DNA from: Natronobacterium haloterrestre
Lineage (GTDB): Archaea; Halobacteriota; Halobacteria; Halobacteriales; Natrialbaceae
DNA: 64,000 nt
Assembly: GCF_900112205.1 (NCBI RefSeq)
Contig: NZ_FOKW01000008.1
Location: forward strand, 1-64,000
Direction of reading: 5' to 3'
The position numbers and the translations under genes are program-made. This document shows, in pieces, positions 8,077 through 16,462 of the stretch. Positions within the stretch are counted from its first letter, which is position 1; each line of letters begins with the position of its first letter. A model generated the notes under the pieces. That model searched no databases and had not been told where the DNA came from. It saw only the letters and a list, made by a program, of their open reading frames with translations.

Positions 8077-8949
8077 TCAGGCCAGGAACTCTTCGATGTG
8101 GTCGGCGACTTCCTCCGGAGTGTCGCCGACGGGGACGCCCGCGTCGTTCAGCGCCGAGATCTTGCTCTCGGCGGTGCCGGTGCCGGAACCGGAGACGATG
8201 GCGCCGGCGTGGCCCATGCGCTTGCCCGGCGGGGCGGTGCGACCGGCGATGAACCCGGCGACGGGCGTGTCGACGTGTTCGTCGATGTACGCGGCGGCCT
8301 GTTCTTCGTCCTCGCCGCCGATTTCGCCGCACATGACGATCGCATCGGTCTCGAGGTCGTTCTCGAACAGCTCGAGCGCGTCGATGAAGTTCGTCCCGAT
8401 GATCGGGTCGCCGCCGATGCCGATGGCGGTGCTCTGGCCGAGGCCGCGCTCGGTGAGGTTGTCGACGACCTGGTAGGTCAGCGTCCCGGAGCGGGAGACG
8501 AGGCCGACGTTCCCCTCGGCGAAGATGTTACCGGGGAGGATGCCCAGTTTCGCCTCGCCGGGCGTGATGAGGCCGGGACAGTTCGGGCCGACGAGTCGCG
8601 TGTCGGTCTCGGAGAGGCGCTTGTTGACCTTGGCCATGTCCTGGGTCGGGATGCCCTCCGTAATCGCGACGGCCAGATCGAGGTCCGTATCCAGCGCCTC
8701 GAAGATGGCGTCGCCCGCGAACGCCGGCGGGACGAAGATGACCGACGTGTCGGCGTTCTCTTCCTCGACGGCCTCGTGGACCGTGTCGTAAACGGGGACG
8801 CCGGCGGCCTCCTGGCCGCCCTTGCCGGGGACCGCACCGGCCACGACGTTGGTCCCGTACTCCATCATCTGTTCGGCGTGGAACTTGCCTTCCCCGCCGG
8901 TAATACCCTGTACCACGACGCGCGTGTCGTCGTCGACTAGAACGCTCAT
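8077..8949 (-). CDS. sucD: Succinate-CoA ligase (ADP-forming) alpha subunit
   Basis: The 290-residue protein has the CoA-binding Rossmann start ([20 protein letters not shown]), the [22 protein letters not shown] segment, and the phosphohistidine site in [11 protein letters not shown] near residue 245. SucCD converts succinyl-CoA, ADP and phosphate to succinate, CoA and ATP in the TCA cycle. It overlaps the end of sucC by 4 nt (8946-8949, ATGA), which indicates translational coupling in a sucCD operon. Confidence 0.97.
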   Translation of the reverse strand: MSVLVDDDTRVVVQGITGGEGKFHAEQMMEYGTNVVAGAVPGKGGQEAAGVPVYDTVHEAVEEENADTSVIFVPPAFAGDAIFEALDTDLDLAVAITEGIPTQDMAKVNKRLSETDTRLVGPNCPGLITPGEAKLGILPGNIFAEGNVGLVSRSGTLTYQVVDNLTERGLGQSTAIGIGGDPIIGTNFIDALELFENDLETDAIVMCGEIGGEDEEQAAAYIDEHVDTPVAGFIAGRTAPPGKRMGHAGAIVSGSGTGTAESKISALNDAGVPVGDTPEEVADHIEEFLA

Positions 8950-10097
8950 TGTTCGTTCACCTCCTCGGCGTACTCGACGGTACGCTCGACCGCGTCCTCG
9001 AGGGTCTGTTCGACCGTCACGAGGTCCTCGTTCAGAATTTCCATACCTTCCTCCCAGTTGGTGCCCGCCAGTCGGACGACGACCGGTTTGGGAATCTCGT
9101 CGAACGCCTCGAGCGCCTCGTTGATACCGCGGGCGACCTCGTCGCCGCGGGTGATGCCGCCGAAGATGTTGAAGACGACGGCGTCGACGTTCTCGTCGGA
9201 GAAGACCATATCCAGGGCGTTGGCGATGCGCTCGGCTTTCGCGCCGCCGCCGACGTCCAGGAAGTTGGCGGGTTCGCCGCCGTAGTGGTCGACGAGGTCG
9301 AGCGTCGTCATGACGAGGCCCGCGCCGTTGCCGATGATGCCGACGTTACCCGAGAGACGGACGTAGTCGAAGTCGTACTCGTCTGCCTTCCGCTCGAGTT
9401 CGTCACCGCCCGCGGCTTCCTCTTCCATCTCCTCGAGGTCGGGGTGTCGGAAGAGGGCGTCCTCGTCGACGTTCATCACGGCGTCGGCCGCGATGACCTC
9501 GTCGTCGTCGGTGATCATCAGCGGGTTGATCTCGACGTCGGAGCCGTCCTTGCTTTCCCAGAGGTCGTACAGCGTCTTCAGGATGCTCGAGACGTCGCGG
9601 GCGACCGCCCTGTCGACGCCCGCGTCGTAGACGGCCTTGCGGGCCTGGTAGGGGTGCATGCCGAAGGAGGGGTCGATGTGCTCGCGCGCGATCGCGTCGG
9701 GGTCCTCCTCGGCGACTTCCTCGATGTTGACCCCGCCTTTGGTCGAGACCATCGCGACGGGCTTGCCCTCGCCGCGGTCCATCGTGATCCCGACGTAGAG
9801 TTCGTTCGTGAAGTCGACGGCCTCCTCGACGAGGACCTGGTCCACGTGGTAGCCCTTGAGATCCATCCCCAGAATCGAATCGGCCGCCTCGCGGGCTTCC
9901 TCGCTGTTCTCGACGAGTTTGATCCCGCCGGCCTTGCCGCGGCCACCGACGTGTACCTGCGCCTTGACTGCGACTGGATACCCGATCTCGTCGGCCGCGT
10001 CAACGACCCCGTCGACGTCGGAGGCGAGTTGTGATGCCGGCGTCGGGATGCCGGCGTCGGCGAAGACCTCCTTCGCCTGATATTCGTGTAGTCTCAT
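8946..10097 (-). CDS. sucC: Succinate-CoA ligase (ADP-forming) beta subunit
   Basis: The 383-residue product starts [20 protein letters not shown], the classic ATP-grasp N-terminus, and contains [14 protein letters not shown] (nucleotide binding), [13 protein letters not shown] and the C-terminal CoA-ligase part with [16 protein letters not shown] and LAGTNWEEG. It supplies the nucleotide-binding half of succinyl-CoA synthetase. The frame is open to 10247, but conservation begins at the ATG at 10097; another ATG two codons upstream is a possible alternative. It is the first gene of the sucCD pair. Confidence 0.97.
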   Translation of the reverse strand: MRLHEYQAKEVFADAGIPTPASQLASDVDGVVDAADEIGYPVAVKAQVHVGGRGKAGGIKLVENSEEAREAADSILGMDLKGYHVDQVLVEEAVDFTNELYVGITMDRGEGKPVAMVSTKGGVNIEEVAEEDPDAIAREHIDPSFGMHPYQARKAVYDAGVDRAVARDVSSILKTLYDLWESKDGSDVEINPLMITDDDEVIAADAVMNVDEDALFRHPDLEEMEEEAAGGDELERKADEYDFDYVRLSGNVGIIGNGAGLVMTTLDLVDHYGGEPANFLDVGGGAKAERIANALDMVFSDENVDAVVFNIFGGITRGDEVARGINEALEAFDEIPKPVVVRLAGTNWEEGMEILNEDLVTVEQTLEDAVERTVEYAEEVNEQ

Positions 10098-10401
10098 ATC
10101 CATTCGAACGGCCGTTCCGGCCTTGCTTAAATCCTGCCAGTTTCCGCTCGGGACGGAGTAGCATCCGGGCCTCGAGGGGGACGTCTCGGCGGACGATCTA
10201 CCGTCCACTGTTCCCGCGACCGAAGCGTTTGACTCGAGGGAGTCCATAGCACGTCACACGGACGACGGACCGTCGACCGCCGCGGCGCACGTTCGACGCC
10301 GCTCACGAGACGACGGTTCCGGAGGGCCGCGGCTCCACACGTCGATCGGCCACGGTCCGCGCCAGCCACGCCGACCACGTCACACGCCAGGACAACGACC
10401 G
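10098..10401. other. Divergent intergenic region sucC / UbiA-family gene
   Basis: The 304-nt gap separates sucC (minus) from the prenyltransferase gene (plus). On the minus strand GCTTAAATCC-type sequence (plus-strand 10124-10134, TTGCTTAAATC) is a candidate TATA region for sucCD. I see no ORF with protein-like composition and no RNA structure in the rest. Confidence 0.3.
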
Positions 10402-11274
10402 GTGACCCATCCGACTGTCACGCACCGAACGCGGCGGTTGATCGCCTCCCTCGAGCGCGCACTCCGCGGACTCGTCCACAGTAACCTCTTCATCTCGCTG
10501 GCGACGATGAGCGTCGTCGTTACGACGGTCATCCTCGCCGACCTCCCGCTCGAGCCGTTGCCGCTGTTTATCGTCTTCGCGGCGACGCTGTTCGTCTACA
10601 CCGTCAACCGGTTCACCGACCTCGAGGAGGACGAGGAGAACGTTCCCGACCGGGCGTCGTTCACCAAACGCTACGGCCGGTACCTGCTCGCACTCGGCAT
10701 CGGGCTGTACGTCGCCGCCATCGCCGTCGCAGTGGTCCTGGGACTGCCGGGAGCAGTCTACCTCCTCCTGCCGCTTGCCGTCGCGCTCCTGTACTCCGTC
10801 GGCGGAATCAAGCAGGTCTTCCTGGTGAAGAACCTCTTCGTCGGCTTCGCCTGGGGCGTGATCCCCCTCGGGGTCGGCTACTACTACGGCCAGCTCTGGA
10901 CCCTGGAGATTCTCGTGATCACGGGATACGTGACCGCGATGATCACCGTCGCCGCGGTGATCTTCGACGTCAAGGACATCGAGGGCGACCGCGAGGAAGG
11001 GATCGCGACGGTGCCCAACCGCCTCGGGACGGCCGCGACCAGGCGGTACGCGCAACTCGCCAACGTCGCGATCGCGGCCGCCGTCGTCGCCATCGTCGTC
11101 GGCACGTCGCTGTCGCTCGAGTTTCTCGCTTTGCTCGCGATGAACGGCTACGTCGCCGGCTACATTCCCTTCGCTCACCCGGATCGGACCGTGCTGTACT
11201 ACGGGTTCATCGTCGACGGCGAACACGTGTTCCTGGCCGTCGTAGTCGTGGGACTCGAGTGGCTCGTCTGGTGA
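10402..11274 (+). CDS. UbiA-family prenyltransferase
   Basis: This 290-residue integral membrane protein has about eight hydrophobic helices and the two aspartate-rich motifs of UbiA enzymes: NRFTDLEED (N69-D76) and DVKDIEGD (about 190-197), which bind the Mg-diphosphate of a polyprenyl donor. The acceptor is unknown; haloarchaeal UbiA paralogues make menaquinone, archaeal lipids (DGGGP synthase), haem A/O or extend lycopene. No lipid, quinone or carotenoid gene lies next to it. Translation starts at GTG 10402; the first helix begins about 25 residues later. Confidence 0.88.
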   Translation: MTHPTVTHRTRRLIASLERALRGLVHSNLFISLATMSVVVTTVILADLPLEPLPLFIVFAATLFVYTVNRFTDLEEDEENVPDRASFTKRYGRYLLALGIGLYVAAIAVAVVLGLPGAVYLLLPLAVALLYSVGGIKQVFLVKNLFVGFAWGVIPLGVGYYYGQLWTLEILVITGYVTAMITVAAVIFDVKDIEGDREEGIATVPNRLGTAATRRYAQLANVAIAAAVVAIVVGTSLSLEFLALLAMNGYVAGYIPFAHPDRTVLYYGFIVDGEHVFLAVVVVGLEWLVW

Positions 11275-11295
11275 CGCCGCCGGCGTCAGTCCCGG

Positions 11296-11523
11296 TCAGT
11301 CCCGGTCGGTCTCGCTCCAGTCACAGTCCTGGCACTTCCAGCCGGTGACGAACTCGGTGACAGAGGGCATGTAGCCGACTTTCAGGACGTCGCCGCCGCA
11401 GTCTGGGCAATCCCTGTCGGCTTCCTCGATCGATTCGGCCTCCATGACGGAGTCACCCTCGACGAGTTCCGCGAGTTTTTCGGCCGTAACCATACGTCCC
11501 TGAACGACGCGATTTTGGCTCAC
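11296..11523 (-). CDS. DUF5795-type zinc-ribbon protein
   Basis: The 75-residue protein begins SQNRVVQGRMVTAEKLAELVEGD and carries CPDCGG (39-44) and CQDCDW (64-69), a four-cysteine zinc ribbon with the YMPSVTEFVTG linker. The sequence is nearly invariant in haloarchaea in my recollection and is catalogued as DUF5795. No enzymatic function is known. It converges on the UbiA-family gene with a 21-nt gap. Confidence 0.85.
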   Translation of the reverse strand: MSQNRVVQGRMVTAEKLAELVEGDSVMEAESIEEADRDCPDCGGDVLKVGYMPSVTEFVTGWKCQDCDWSETDRD

Positions 11524-11697
11524 GTTCGCGCTCCGTGCGCGATCACCCTAAGCGTTTCCGGGCCGGGCCGCCTAACGTCGTCCGACCGCGCGACCACGCC
11601 CTCCACCGCCTCTGGGACCGGATCGAACGGGGTAACGGAGAAGCGGCCTGTAGCTGCGGGCCCAACGGTATAGGGGGGCCGAAGCCAAGACCTGACC

Positions 11698-12015
11698 ATG
11701 GAAACGCGATGGGCGACCGTCGACGGCGTCCGGGTACGCCTACCCGAGAACGTGACGGCCGATCAGTTACGAGACGCCCTCTACAAACCCGAGGACGCCG
11801 TCCTGATCGGCGTGACGGGCGACCTCGTAACCGTCGTTCACGAGGAGGAGCGGCCGCTGTCGGAGCTGATCGCCGGTTGTGCCGACACCTACTACTTCAG
11901 GCGGGACGGCGAACTCGAGCGCACGGACATTCCCGCCATCTCCGAAATCGAAACGGCGACCGACGATCCGACGCAGGACGAGACGACGTTCCAGCGTCCG
12001 GACGTCAACCCCTGA
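11698..12015 (+). CDS. Uncharacterised haloarchaeal protein (105 aa)
   Basis: The product is a compact acidic protein: a strand pair (TRWATVDGVRVRLPENVTADQLRDALYK), a second alpha/beta unit (DAVLIGVTGDLVTVV) and a polar C-terminal tail. The pattern suggests a small alpha+beta, ubiquitin-like or single-domain fold, but no motif or catalytic set is visible and I do not recognise the family. It is a single gene, preceded by 174 nt of non-coding sequence. Confidence 0.7.
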   Translation: METRWATVDGVRVRLPENVTADQLRDALYKPEDAVLIGVTGDLVTVVHEEERPLSELIAGCADTYYFRRDGELERTDIPAISEIETATDDPTQDETTFQRPDVNP

Positions 12016-12087
12016 ACTGGTAGAATCCGTTCCCCCGTAGGCTTCGTAATCGGAGCGATCGACAGTGGCCGGGCCCCAACCTCTCTA

Positions 12088-12342
12088 CTATTCGCGCTCG
12101 ACGGTCACGACCGGTTCGTCGTCGAACTCGACGGTGATCCGATAGCCCGCGTAGGGAAACTCGACCCGTCCCGTCCGGGTCGTCCCGGACTCGGTCGTCG
12201 AAAAGACGGCCGTCAGCGCGTCGGGATCGACCGCGTCGAACAGCGGCGGTAACTCGGCGGGGTCCGCGTCCTCGAGCGTGGCAACCGCTGTTACGATCCG
12301 TTCGCACACCCCGTCGGCATCGTCCTCGAGGGTCTGTCTCAT
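12088..12342 (-). CDS. HalOD1 output-domain protein
   Basis: The 84-residue product matches the haloarchaeal HalOD1 layout: VCERIVTAVATLEDADPAELPPLFDAVDPDALTAVF, then a beta-hairpin (GRVEFPYAGYRITVEFDDEPVVTVE). HalOD1 occurs alone or as the output module of two-component and bacterio-opsin-activator-like proteins, and its biochemical role is not established. No receiver or kinase domain is attached here. Confidence 0.85.
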   Translation of the reverse strand: MRQTLEDDADGVCERIVTAVATLEDADPAELPPLFDAVDPDALTAVFSTTESGTTRTGRVEFPYAGYRITVEFDDEPVVTVERE

Positions 12343-12367
12343 TGCTACGGTTGGCTACGCTCAATCG

Positions 12368-12379
12368 TTAATATATTTC
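12368..12379 (-). promoter_or_regulatory. TATA-like box for the HalOD1 gene
   Basis: On the minus strand the sequence reads GAAATATATTAA, located 26-37 nt before the ATG at 12342. The spacing fits haloarchaeal TATA boxes for transcripts with little or no leader. Confidence 0.5.
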
Positions 12380-12574
12380 GGTATCAAAATAACCTTAACT
12401 CATCACTTTCGGTTATATCTACTCACCCTATCGATCACCTCCGCGAGTCCTACACTCTTATAGGGAAAACGTATGTCCAATTGAATTCGGTTTCTACAGA
12501 CTCTAGTAGACGATCGTTATCGACACCGGGAAAATATTGAAGTGTCTGCACACCTTTTCGTGGTACACAATACC

Positions 12575-12784
12575 ATGAGTGTAGATATCACTCTCGAGCG
12601 AGTCGACGATGTCCCCGCCGAATCCCGGATCTGCCACTACGACGAACTGGGCGAAGCAGCGAAGGAACGCCTCCCGGCACTGACGGAGGATCCGGGTACC
12701 GCCGTCGACGGGACCGTCGCGGATGGATTCCAGGACTGCGACCTCGTCAAGTTCACCGAGTACTACGAAGTTTCCCTGCACTGA
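12575..12784 (+). CDS. Small acidic protein of unknown function (69 aa)
   Basis: From ATG 12575 the protein reads MSVDITLERVDDVPAESRI and continues with CHYDELGEAAKERLPAL, a turn, and a C-terminal FTEYYEVSLH. The core CHYDEL...AKERLP and the final DYVKFT.YY pattern recall small haloarchaeal proteins of the DUF7979 type, but this is memory only. An in-frame GTG at 12542 would add 11 residues without conserved character. Confidence 0.6.
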   Translation: MSVDITLERVDDVPAESRICHYDELGEAAKERLPALTEDPGTAVDGTVADGFQDCDLVKFTEYYEVSLH

Positions 12785-12832
12785 CTGCGTTCGGTCGAAT
12801 CCTCGGTTTCATCACCCGCCAGCGACCGCGCA

Positions 12833-12927
12833 ACTCCGCTACTGCGCCACTCCGCTACTCCGCCACTCCGCCACTCCGCCACTCCGCTACTCCGCCACTC
12901 CGCTACTCCGCCACTCCGCTACTCCGG
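12833..12927 (+). repeat. 8-bp tandem repeat ACTCCGCY, about 12 copies
   Basis: Eleven full 8-bp units and one partial unit follow one another without spacers; units vary only at the last base (T or C), except the second, ACTGCGCC. It lies between two plus-strand genes, 48 nt after one stop and 67 nt before the next start. No protein is encoded. Slippage would change copy number between strains. Confidence 0.95.
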
Positions 12928-12994
12928 AGAAGACGACTCTCACCGGCGTTTACACGGTCGTACCTTTAGTGACCTCGAACGCGTACGTGTAGTC

Positions 12995-13399
12995 ATGACC
13001 ACGAGCGACTCGCGATCGATCCGCAGGGCCTCGCCGACGGCACAGCGCGCAATCGGGCTCGCGGCCGGCATCGGCGCTTGGACGGTGTTCTCGGGCGTGT
13101 TCTTTACCGGCACCGGATGGATCGTCCCGCACAACCTGCTGGTCGGGGTCGCGATCGCGACAACCGCTGCCTTCGCCGCGGCGTTTCCCGGCGGCGGGCC
13201 GCTCCCGGTGCCCGGACTCGTCCCGCGGCTCCTGACCGGACTGCTCGGAGCGTGGTTGCTTGCGTCGGCGTTCGTCTTCGGCCTGTCAGGGATTCTGTTC
13301 TGGAACAACGTCGTGGTCGGCGCAGTCGTCGCCGTCCTGGGGATCGCAAGCGTCGTCGCGAACCGTGGCACGGCGGACGTCTCCGCGACGGCGACCTGA
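12995..13399 (+). CDS. SPW-repeat membrane protein
   Basis: The 134-residue protein has four transmembrane helices in two repeated halves. Each half carries a Trp plus Asn at a membrane boundary: TGWIVPHNLLVGVAIA in the first and GILFWNNVVVGAVVA in the second, with a preceding helix that contains AW (GAWTVFSG; GAWLLASA). This is the SPW repeat. SPW proteins are widespread in haloarchaea, have four helices and no known activity. The C-terminal dozen residues are polar. Confidence 0.85.
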   Translation: MTTSDSRSIRRASPTAQRAIGLAAGIGAWTVFSGVFFTGTGWIVPHNLLVGVAIATTAAFAAAFPGGGPLPVPGLVPRLLTGLLGAWLLASAFVFGLSGILFWNNVVVGAVVAVLGIASVVANRGTADVSATAT

Positions 13400-13491
13400 T
13401 CGGATACCGTCCGATTTCTCGAGGGTGGAAAAGGACCGAGCCCGGGACAGTACGGTAGCGACAGCCATCGCTACCGAACGCGAATAACAGG

Positions 13492-13518
13492 GAAGTGTTC
13501 CGTCTGGGATTTGACCCA
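13492..13518 (-). repeat. Degenerate copy of the 3' end of tRNA-Glu
   Basis: The stretch GAAGTGTTCCGTCTGGGATTTGA-CCCA closely copies 13611-13636, the acceptor strand and T-arm of tRNA-Glu plus a few flanking bases; it differs by one substitution (C to T) and one missing A in the T-loop. It lies about 120 nt beyond the 3' end of the tRNA, in the same orientation. There is no anticodon or D-arm, so it is not a gene. Such partial copies are typical att-site scars or of past tRNA duplication. Confidence 0.75.
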
Positions 13519-13613
13519 CGCGAAGGCGGTCGCCTCGCCACGCTCGGCGCTGCGACTTCTCTCGTTCAAATCAGAATCGCATTCTTGGCTCACGAAATTG
13601 TTCGCGAAGAAGT

Positions 13614-13687
13614 GCTCCGTCTGGGATTTGAACCCAGGTCATCGGCTCGAAAGGCCGAAATGATTGGCCGGACTACACCAACGGAGC
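13614..13687 (-). tRNA. tRNA-Glu (anticodon TTC)
   Basis: The 74-nt minus-strand sequence folds as a tRNA. The acceptor stem is GCTCCGT/ACGGAGC, the anticodon stem is TCGGC/GCCGA with loop CTTTCGA (anticodon TTC), and the T-arm is CTGGG-TTCAAAT-CCCAG. No intron is visible and CCA is not encoded. It reads GAA and GAG, an important pair in an acidic halophilic proteome. Confidence 0.97.
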
Positions 13688-13965
13688 GTTCACGTCTTCA
13701 CGCACCGCACCGGGCGGCGCGTCCTTCGAACGTATTCCTTCGTTGCTCGGGGCTAGTAAAAAGCGTTCCGTTCCGACGCCGTCGTGGGACGGTCTGACGC
13801 ACCGCGGTCGCCGGCCGCAAACGACGACCCCCTCTACCGGTTGGCCGTCTCCCGGTTCCTTGACCGGTTATCCCTCGAGAACTGGCAACGTGGTCGAACA
13901 GCAGCGACCAGAACCGCCGTCTTCTCAACGTTTTTGACCCGCCAAGACGACCGAACAGCCAGACG

Positions 13966-14703
13966 ATGAAATACGTTCGATTCCGCGATCCGGCCGGCGC
14001 CGTCCGACGCGGCGAGTACGAGAGCGGCCACGTCCACTTCGCGAACGAGAGCTACAGCCTCGAGGGCGACGAGATCGACGTCCTGCCGCCCTGTGATCCC
14101 TCGAAAATCGTCTGTATCGGGCGCAACTACGCGGACCACGCGGACGAGATGGGGTCGGACGTACCCGACCGACCGCTGCTGTTCCTGAAACCGCCGAACG
14201 CCCTCGCGGGCCACGGCGACACCGTCACTACGCCTGCCGGCAAGGACCGCATCGACCACGAGGCGGAACTCGCCGTCGTCATCGGCGAGCAGTGCCGCCA
14301 CGTCCCCGAGGCCGACGCCATGGACGTCGTCGAGGGCTTTACCTGCATGAACGACGTCTCGAACCGCGACGACCAGCGCCAGGAGAAAAACTGGATCCGC
14401 GGAAAGGCCTTCGACGGGGCGGCACCGCTCGGGCCAGTACTCGCGACGCCGGACGAGGTACCCGAGGACGCGGCCGTCCGATCGCGGGTCAACGGCGACC
14501 TCAAACAGGACGGCTCCCGGGAGCAGTTGATCTTCTCGATCCCCGAACTGATCGCCGAGATCACGACCTACCTCACCCTCGAGCCCGGCGACGTCATCGC
14601 GACCGGAACCCCGGAAGGCGTCGGACCGCTGTCCGACGGCGACGAGGTCGAGATCGAGGTCGAGGGCGTCGGGACGCTCGAGCACACGGTTCGAATTCCC
14701 TGA
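13966..14703 (+). CDS. Fumarylacetoacetate hydrolase family protein
   Basis: The 245-residue protein has the FAH fold: KIVCIGRNYADHADEMG at the start of the domain, LFLKPPNAL, the metal ligands in DHEAELAVVIG (ExE) and NDVSNRDDQ, a conserved lysine in RGKAFDGAAPLGP, and the C-terminal GDVIATGTPEGVG. Family members are Mg-dependent hydrolases or decarboxylases of 2-oxo acids (acylpyruvases, 2-hydroxyhepta-diene-dioate isomerases, oxaloacetate tautomerase or decarboxylase). The substrate is not evident, since no aromatic-degradation genes are nearby. Confidence 0.93.
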   Translation: MKYVRFRDPAGAVRRGEYESGHVHFANESYSLEGDEIDVLPPCDPSKIVCIGRNYADHADEMGSDVPDRPLLFLKPPNALAGHGDTVTTPAGKDRIDHEAELAVVIGEQCRHVPEADAMDVVEGFTCMNDVSNRDDQRQEKNWIRGKAFDGAAPLGPVLATPDEVPEDAAVRSRVNGDLKQDGSREQLIFSIPELIAEITTYLTLEPGDVIATGTPEGVGPLSDGDEVEIEVEGVGTLEHTVRIP

Positions 14704-14744
14704 CCGTCCCCGCTGGAAGTTTCTCCGACGGTCGACCCGCTCAG

Positions 14745-15845
14745 TCAGTGGCGAGCGCTCTCCTGTGTCCTTCTTCCTTCCTGCTCCCCGTACTCGAGAT
14801 CGAGGGGATCGTCGATTTCGCCCATTACCGCTTCCAGGGCGTCGGTCGCGGTGAGCAAGCCGACGACCTCCGTTCCGGACTCGTCGTACACCAATGCGAG
14901 TTCCTGGTGGTTCTCCTGAAACCGGTCGACCGCTTCGCTGATGGTCACGTCCTCCCGGATCGTCATCGGCGGGGCGGCGACCGCTTCGAATCCGACCTCG
15001 CCCCGCCGGAGGTCGTCGAGTCGATCGATAACGGCGGGGACGTAGACGATTCCCCGAAAGTCGGCCGGTTCATCGCCGATCAGCGGAAACCGCGTGTGGG
15101 GACTGTGTCCGATCCGATCGAGGTTCTCCCGGAGGGAGACAGCCGTCGAGAGGAAGACGATGTCCTCGCGGTCGGTCATCACGTCGCTGACGGGGATCTC
15201 GCCGACGGTGAAGGCGTTGATGATCTCCTCCTTGCGCTCCCTGGAGAGGCCGCCACGGTCGAGTAACGACCCCAACCGGTGGCGAAGTTCCGCCCGTGAC
15301 TCGACGCGGTCGGTCTCGGTCTCGAGCCACGCTCCGGTCATCTCGATGCCGAAGCGCCGGAGCGTCCACTTCGCGACGCTGTCTCCGATCAGGATGACGG
15401 GATACAGCAGCTTCGCGAACCAGTACAGCGGTGTCGCGCCGTACCGGGCGACGAACTTCGTCTGCTCGACGCCGAGGTACGTCGGCGTCTGTTCGCCGTG
15501 GGTCAGGTGCAGCAGGTTGATGATGACGAACGCGACGAGCCCGCCGGCCCCGATCGACGCGAGAACCGTGTTCTCGAACACCGGCGCGAGCAGCGACTTC
15601 AGCGCCGGCTCGGCGACGATGCCGACGGCGATGCTCGTCGCCGAGATGCCGACCTGACAGCTCGTGAGATAGATCTCGAGGTCCTGGGTCATCTCCCATG
15701 CCCGCCGAAGTCCGGGGGCGTCGAACTCGGACTGGGGGTACTGTCGAACGCGAGTGAGCGCGAACTCGATCGCGACGAAGAACCCGTTCGCCAGGATGAG
15801 CAAGGCCCCCGCGAGCAACCGGACCGACAGTTCTACGGCCTCCAT
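14745..15845 (-). CDS. CNNM (DUF21)/CBS-domain membrane protein, HlyC/CorC type
   Basis: The 366-residue protein has an N-terminal DUF21/CNNM membrane domain with about four helices (LLAGALLILANGFFVAIEFAL; TSCQVGISATSIAVGIVAEPAL; ASIGAGGLVAFVIINLLHL; FAKLLYPVILIGDSVAK) and two CBS motifs after residue 220 (VSDVMTDREDIVFLS; APPMTIREDVTISEAVDRF). The C-terminal CorC transporter-associated domain of longer homologues is absent; the chain ends in a charged tail. CNNM proteins mediate or regulate Mg/Na exchange, with the CBS pair binding nucleotide. It is convergent with the FAH gene. Confidence 0.92.
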   Translation of the reverse strand: MEAVELSVRLLAGALLILANGFFVAIEFALTRVRQYPQSEFDAPGLRRAWEMTQDLEIYLTSCQVGISATSIAVGIVAEPALKSLLAPVFENTVLASIGAGGLVAFVIINLLHLTHGEQTPTYLGVEQTKFVARYGATPLYWFAKLLYPVILIGDSVAKWTLRRFGIEMTGAWLETETDRVESRAELRHRLGSLLDRGGLSRERKEEIINAFTVGEIPVSDVMTDREDIVFLSTAVSLRENLDRIGHSPHTRFPLIGDEPADFRGIVYVPAVIDRLDDLRRGEVGFEAVAAPPMTIREDVTISEAVDRFQENHQELALVYDESGTEVVGLLTATDALEAVMGEIDDPLDLEYGEQEGRRTQESARH

Positions 15846-15992
15846 ACCTGCACTCTAGTAGCTATCGTTATGAATGTCGGCCGGCGGTCGGGTGCCAGAC
15901 TCCCGCTGGCAGGTTGGCTCCGCGACCGGAACCCGGGCCCAAAGCACGCGACGATGCCCGACGGTCGACGCCCATCGAACGACTCGAACGAC

Positions 15993-16280
15993 TCAGTCGA
16001 CGGTGAACAGGTGCCCCTCGGTAGGGACATCGAACAGTCCGACTCGCGCGCCCGCGTCCAGCCACGCGTGCCCGTAGGAAAACGATGCCAGCGCGTTGAC
16101 CGGATCGTCGTTCTCACGGAAATGTCGCCCGTCCTCGAGATAGGACTCGGCCATCTCGTAACACTCCGCGGCGGCGTCGGCCATCGGCGTCCCCTCCGGC
16201 GGGGCGATCGTCGCCTCCGCGAGCGCCTCCGCGAGCAGTTCCCCGTACCGGTCGGTCTTCTCCTCGAGATCGGCGGCCAT
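15993..16280 (-). CDS. DUF357 family protein
   Basis: The 95-residue all-helical protein carries EKTDRYGELLAEALAEA, then AAAECYEMAESYLEDGRHFRENDDPVNALASFSYGHAWLDAGARVGLF. The second part is the DUF357 signature: two helices joined by a turn, ending in a conserved Gly-Trp/His-Asp-like face. The family is archaeal, small and of unknown function. It is transcribed divergently from the reductase fusion gene. Confidence 0.88.
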   Translation of the reverse strand: MAADLEEKTDRYGELLAEALAEATIAPPEGTPMADAAAECYEMAESYLEDGRHFRENDDPVNALASFSYGHAWLDAGARVGLFDVPTEGHLFTVD

Positions 16281-16462
16281 ACCGGATCGTCGGGGCTGAC
16301 GGCCCTAAACGCGTCGACACGATGCCAGCGGACGGGACGACAAACTGGATGACTACCCCTGGACACGCCCTCTCGCCTATCCCGGGCGACCCTCGCTCAC
16401 CCGACGACCCTGCAGGGAACGCAACTCGTATACGCCACGTTTCCGTACACGAAGACAGACAA

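Noticed and set aside
12833-12927. CRISPR array or ORB cluster
   Set aside because: Units are only 8 bp, contiguous and without spacers; there is no cas gene or orc gene beside it.
13492-13518. Second tRNA gene
   Set aside because: Only the 3' acceptor/T-arm part is present; no anticodon or D-arm can be folded.
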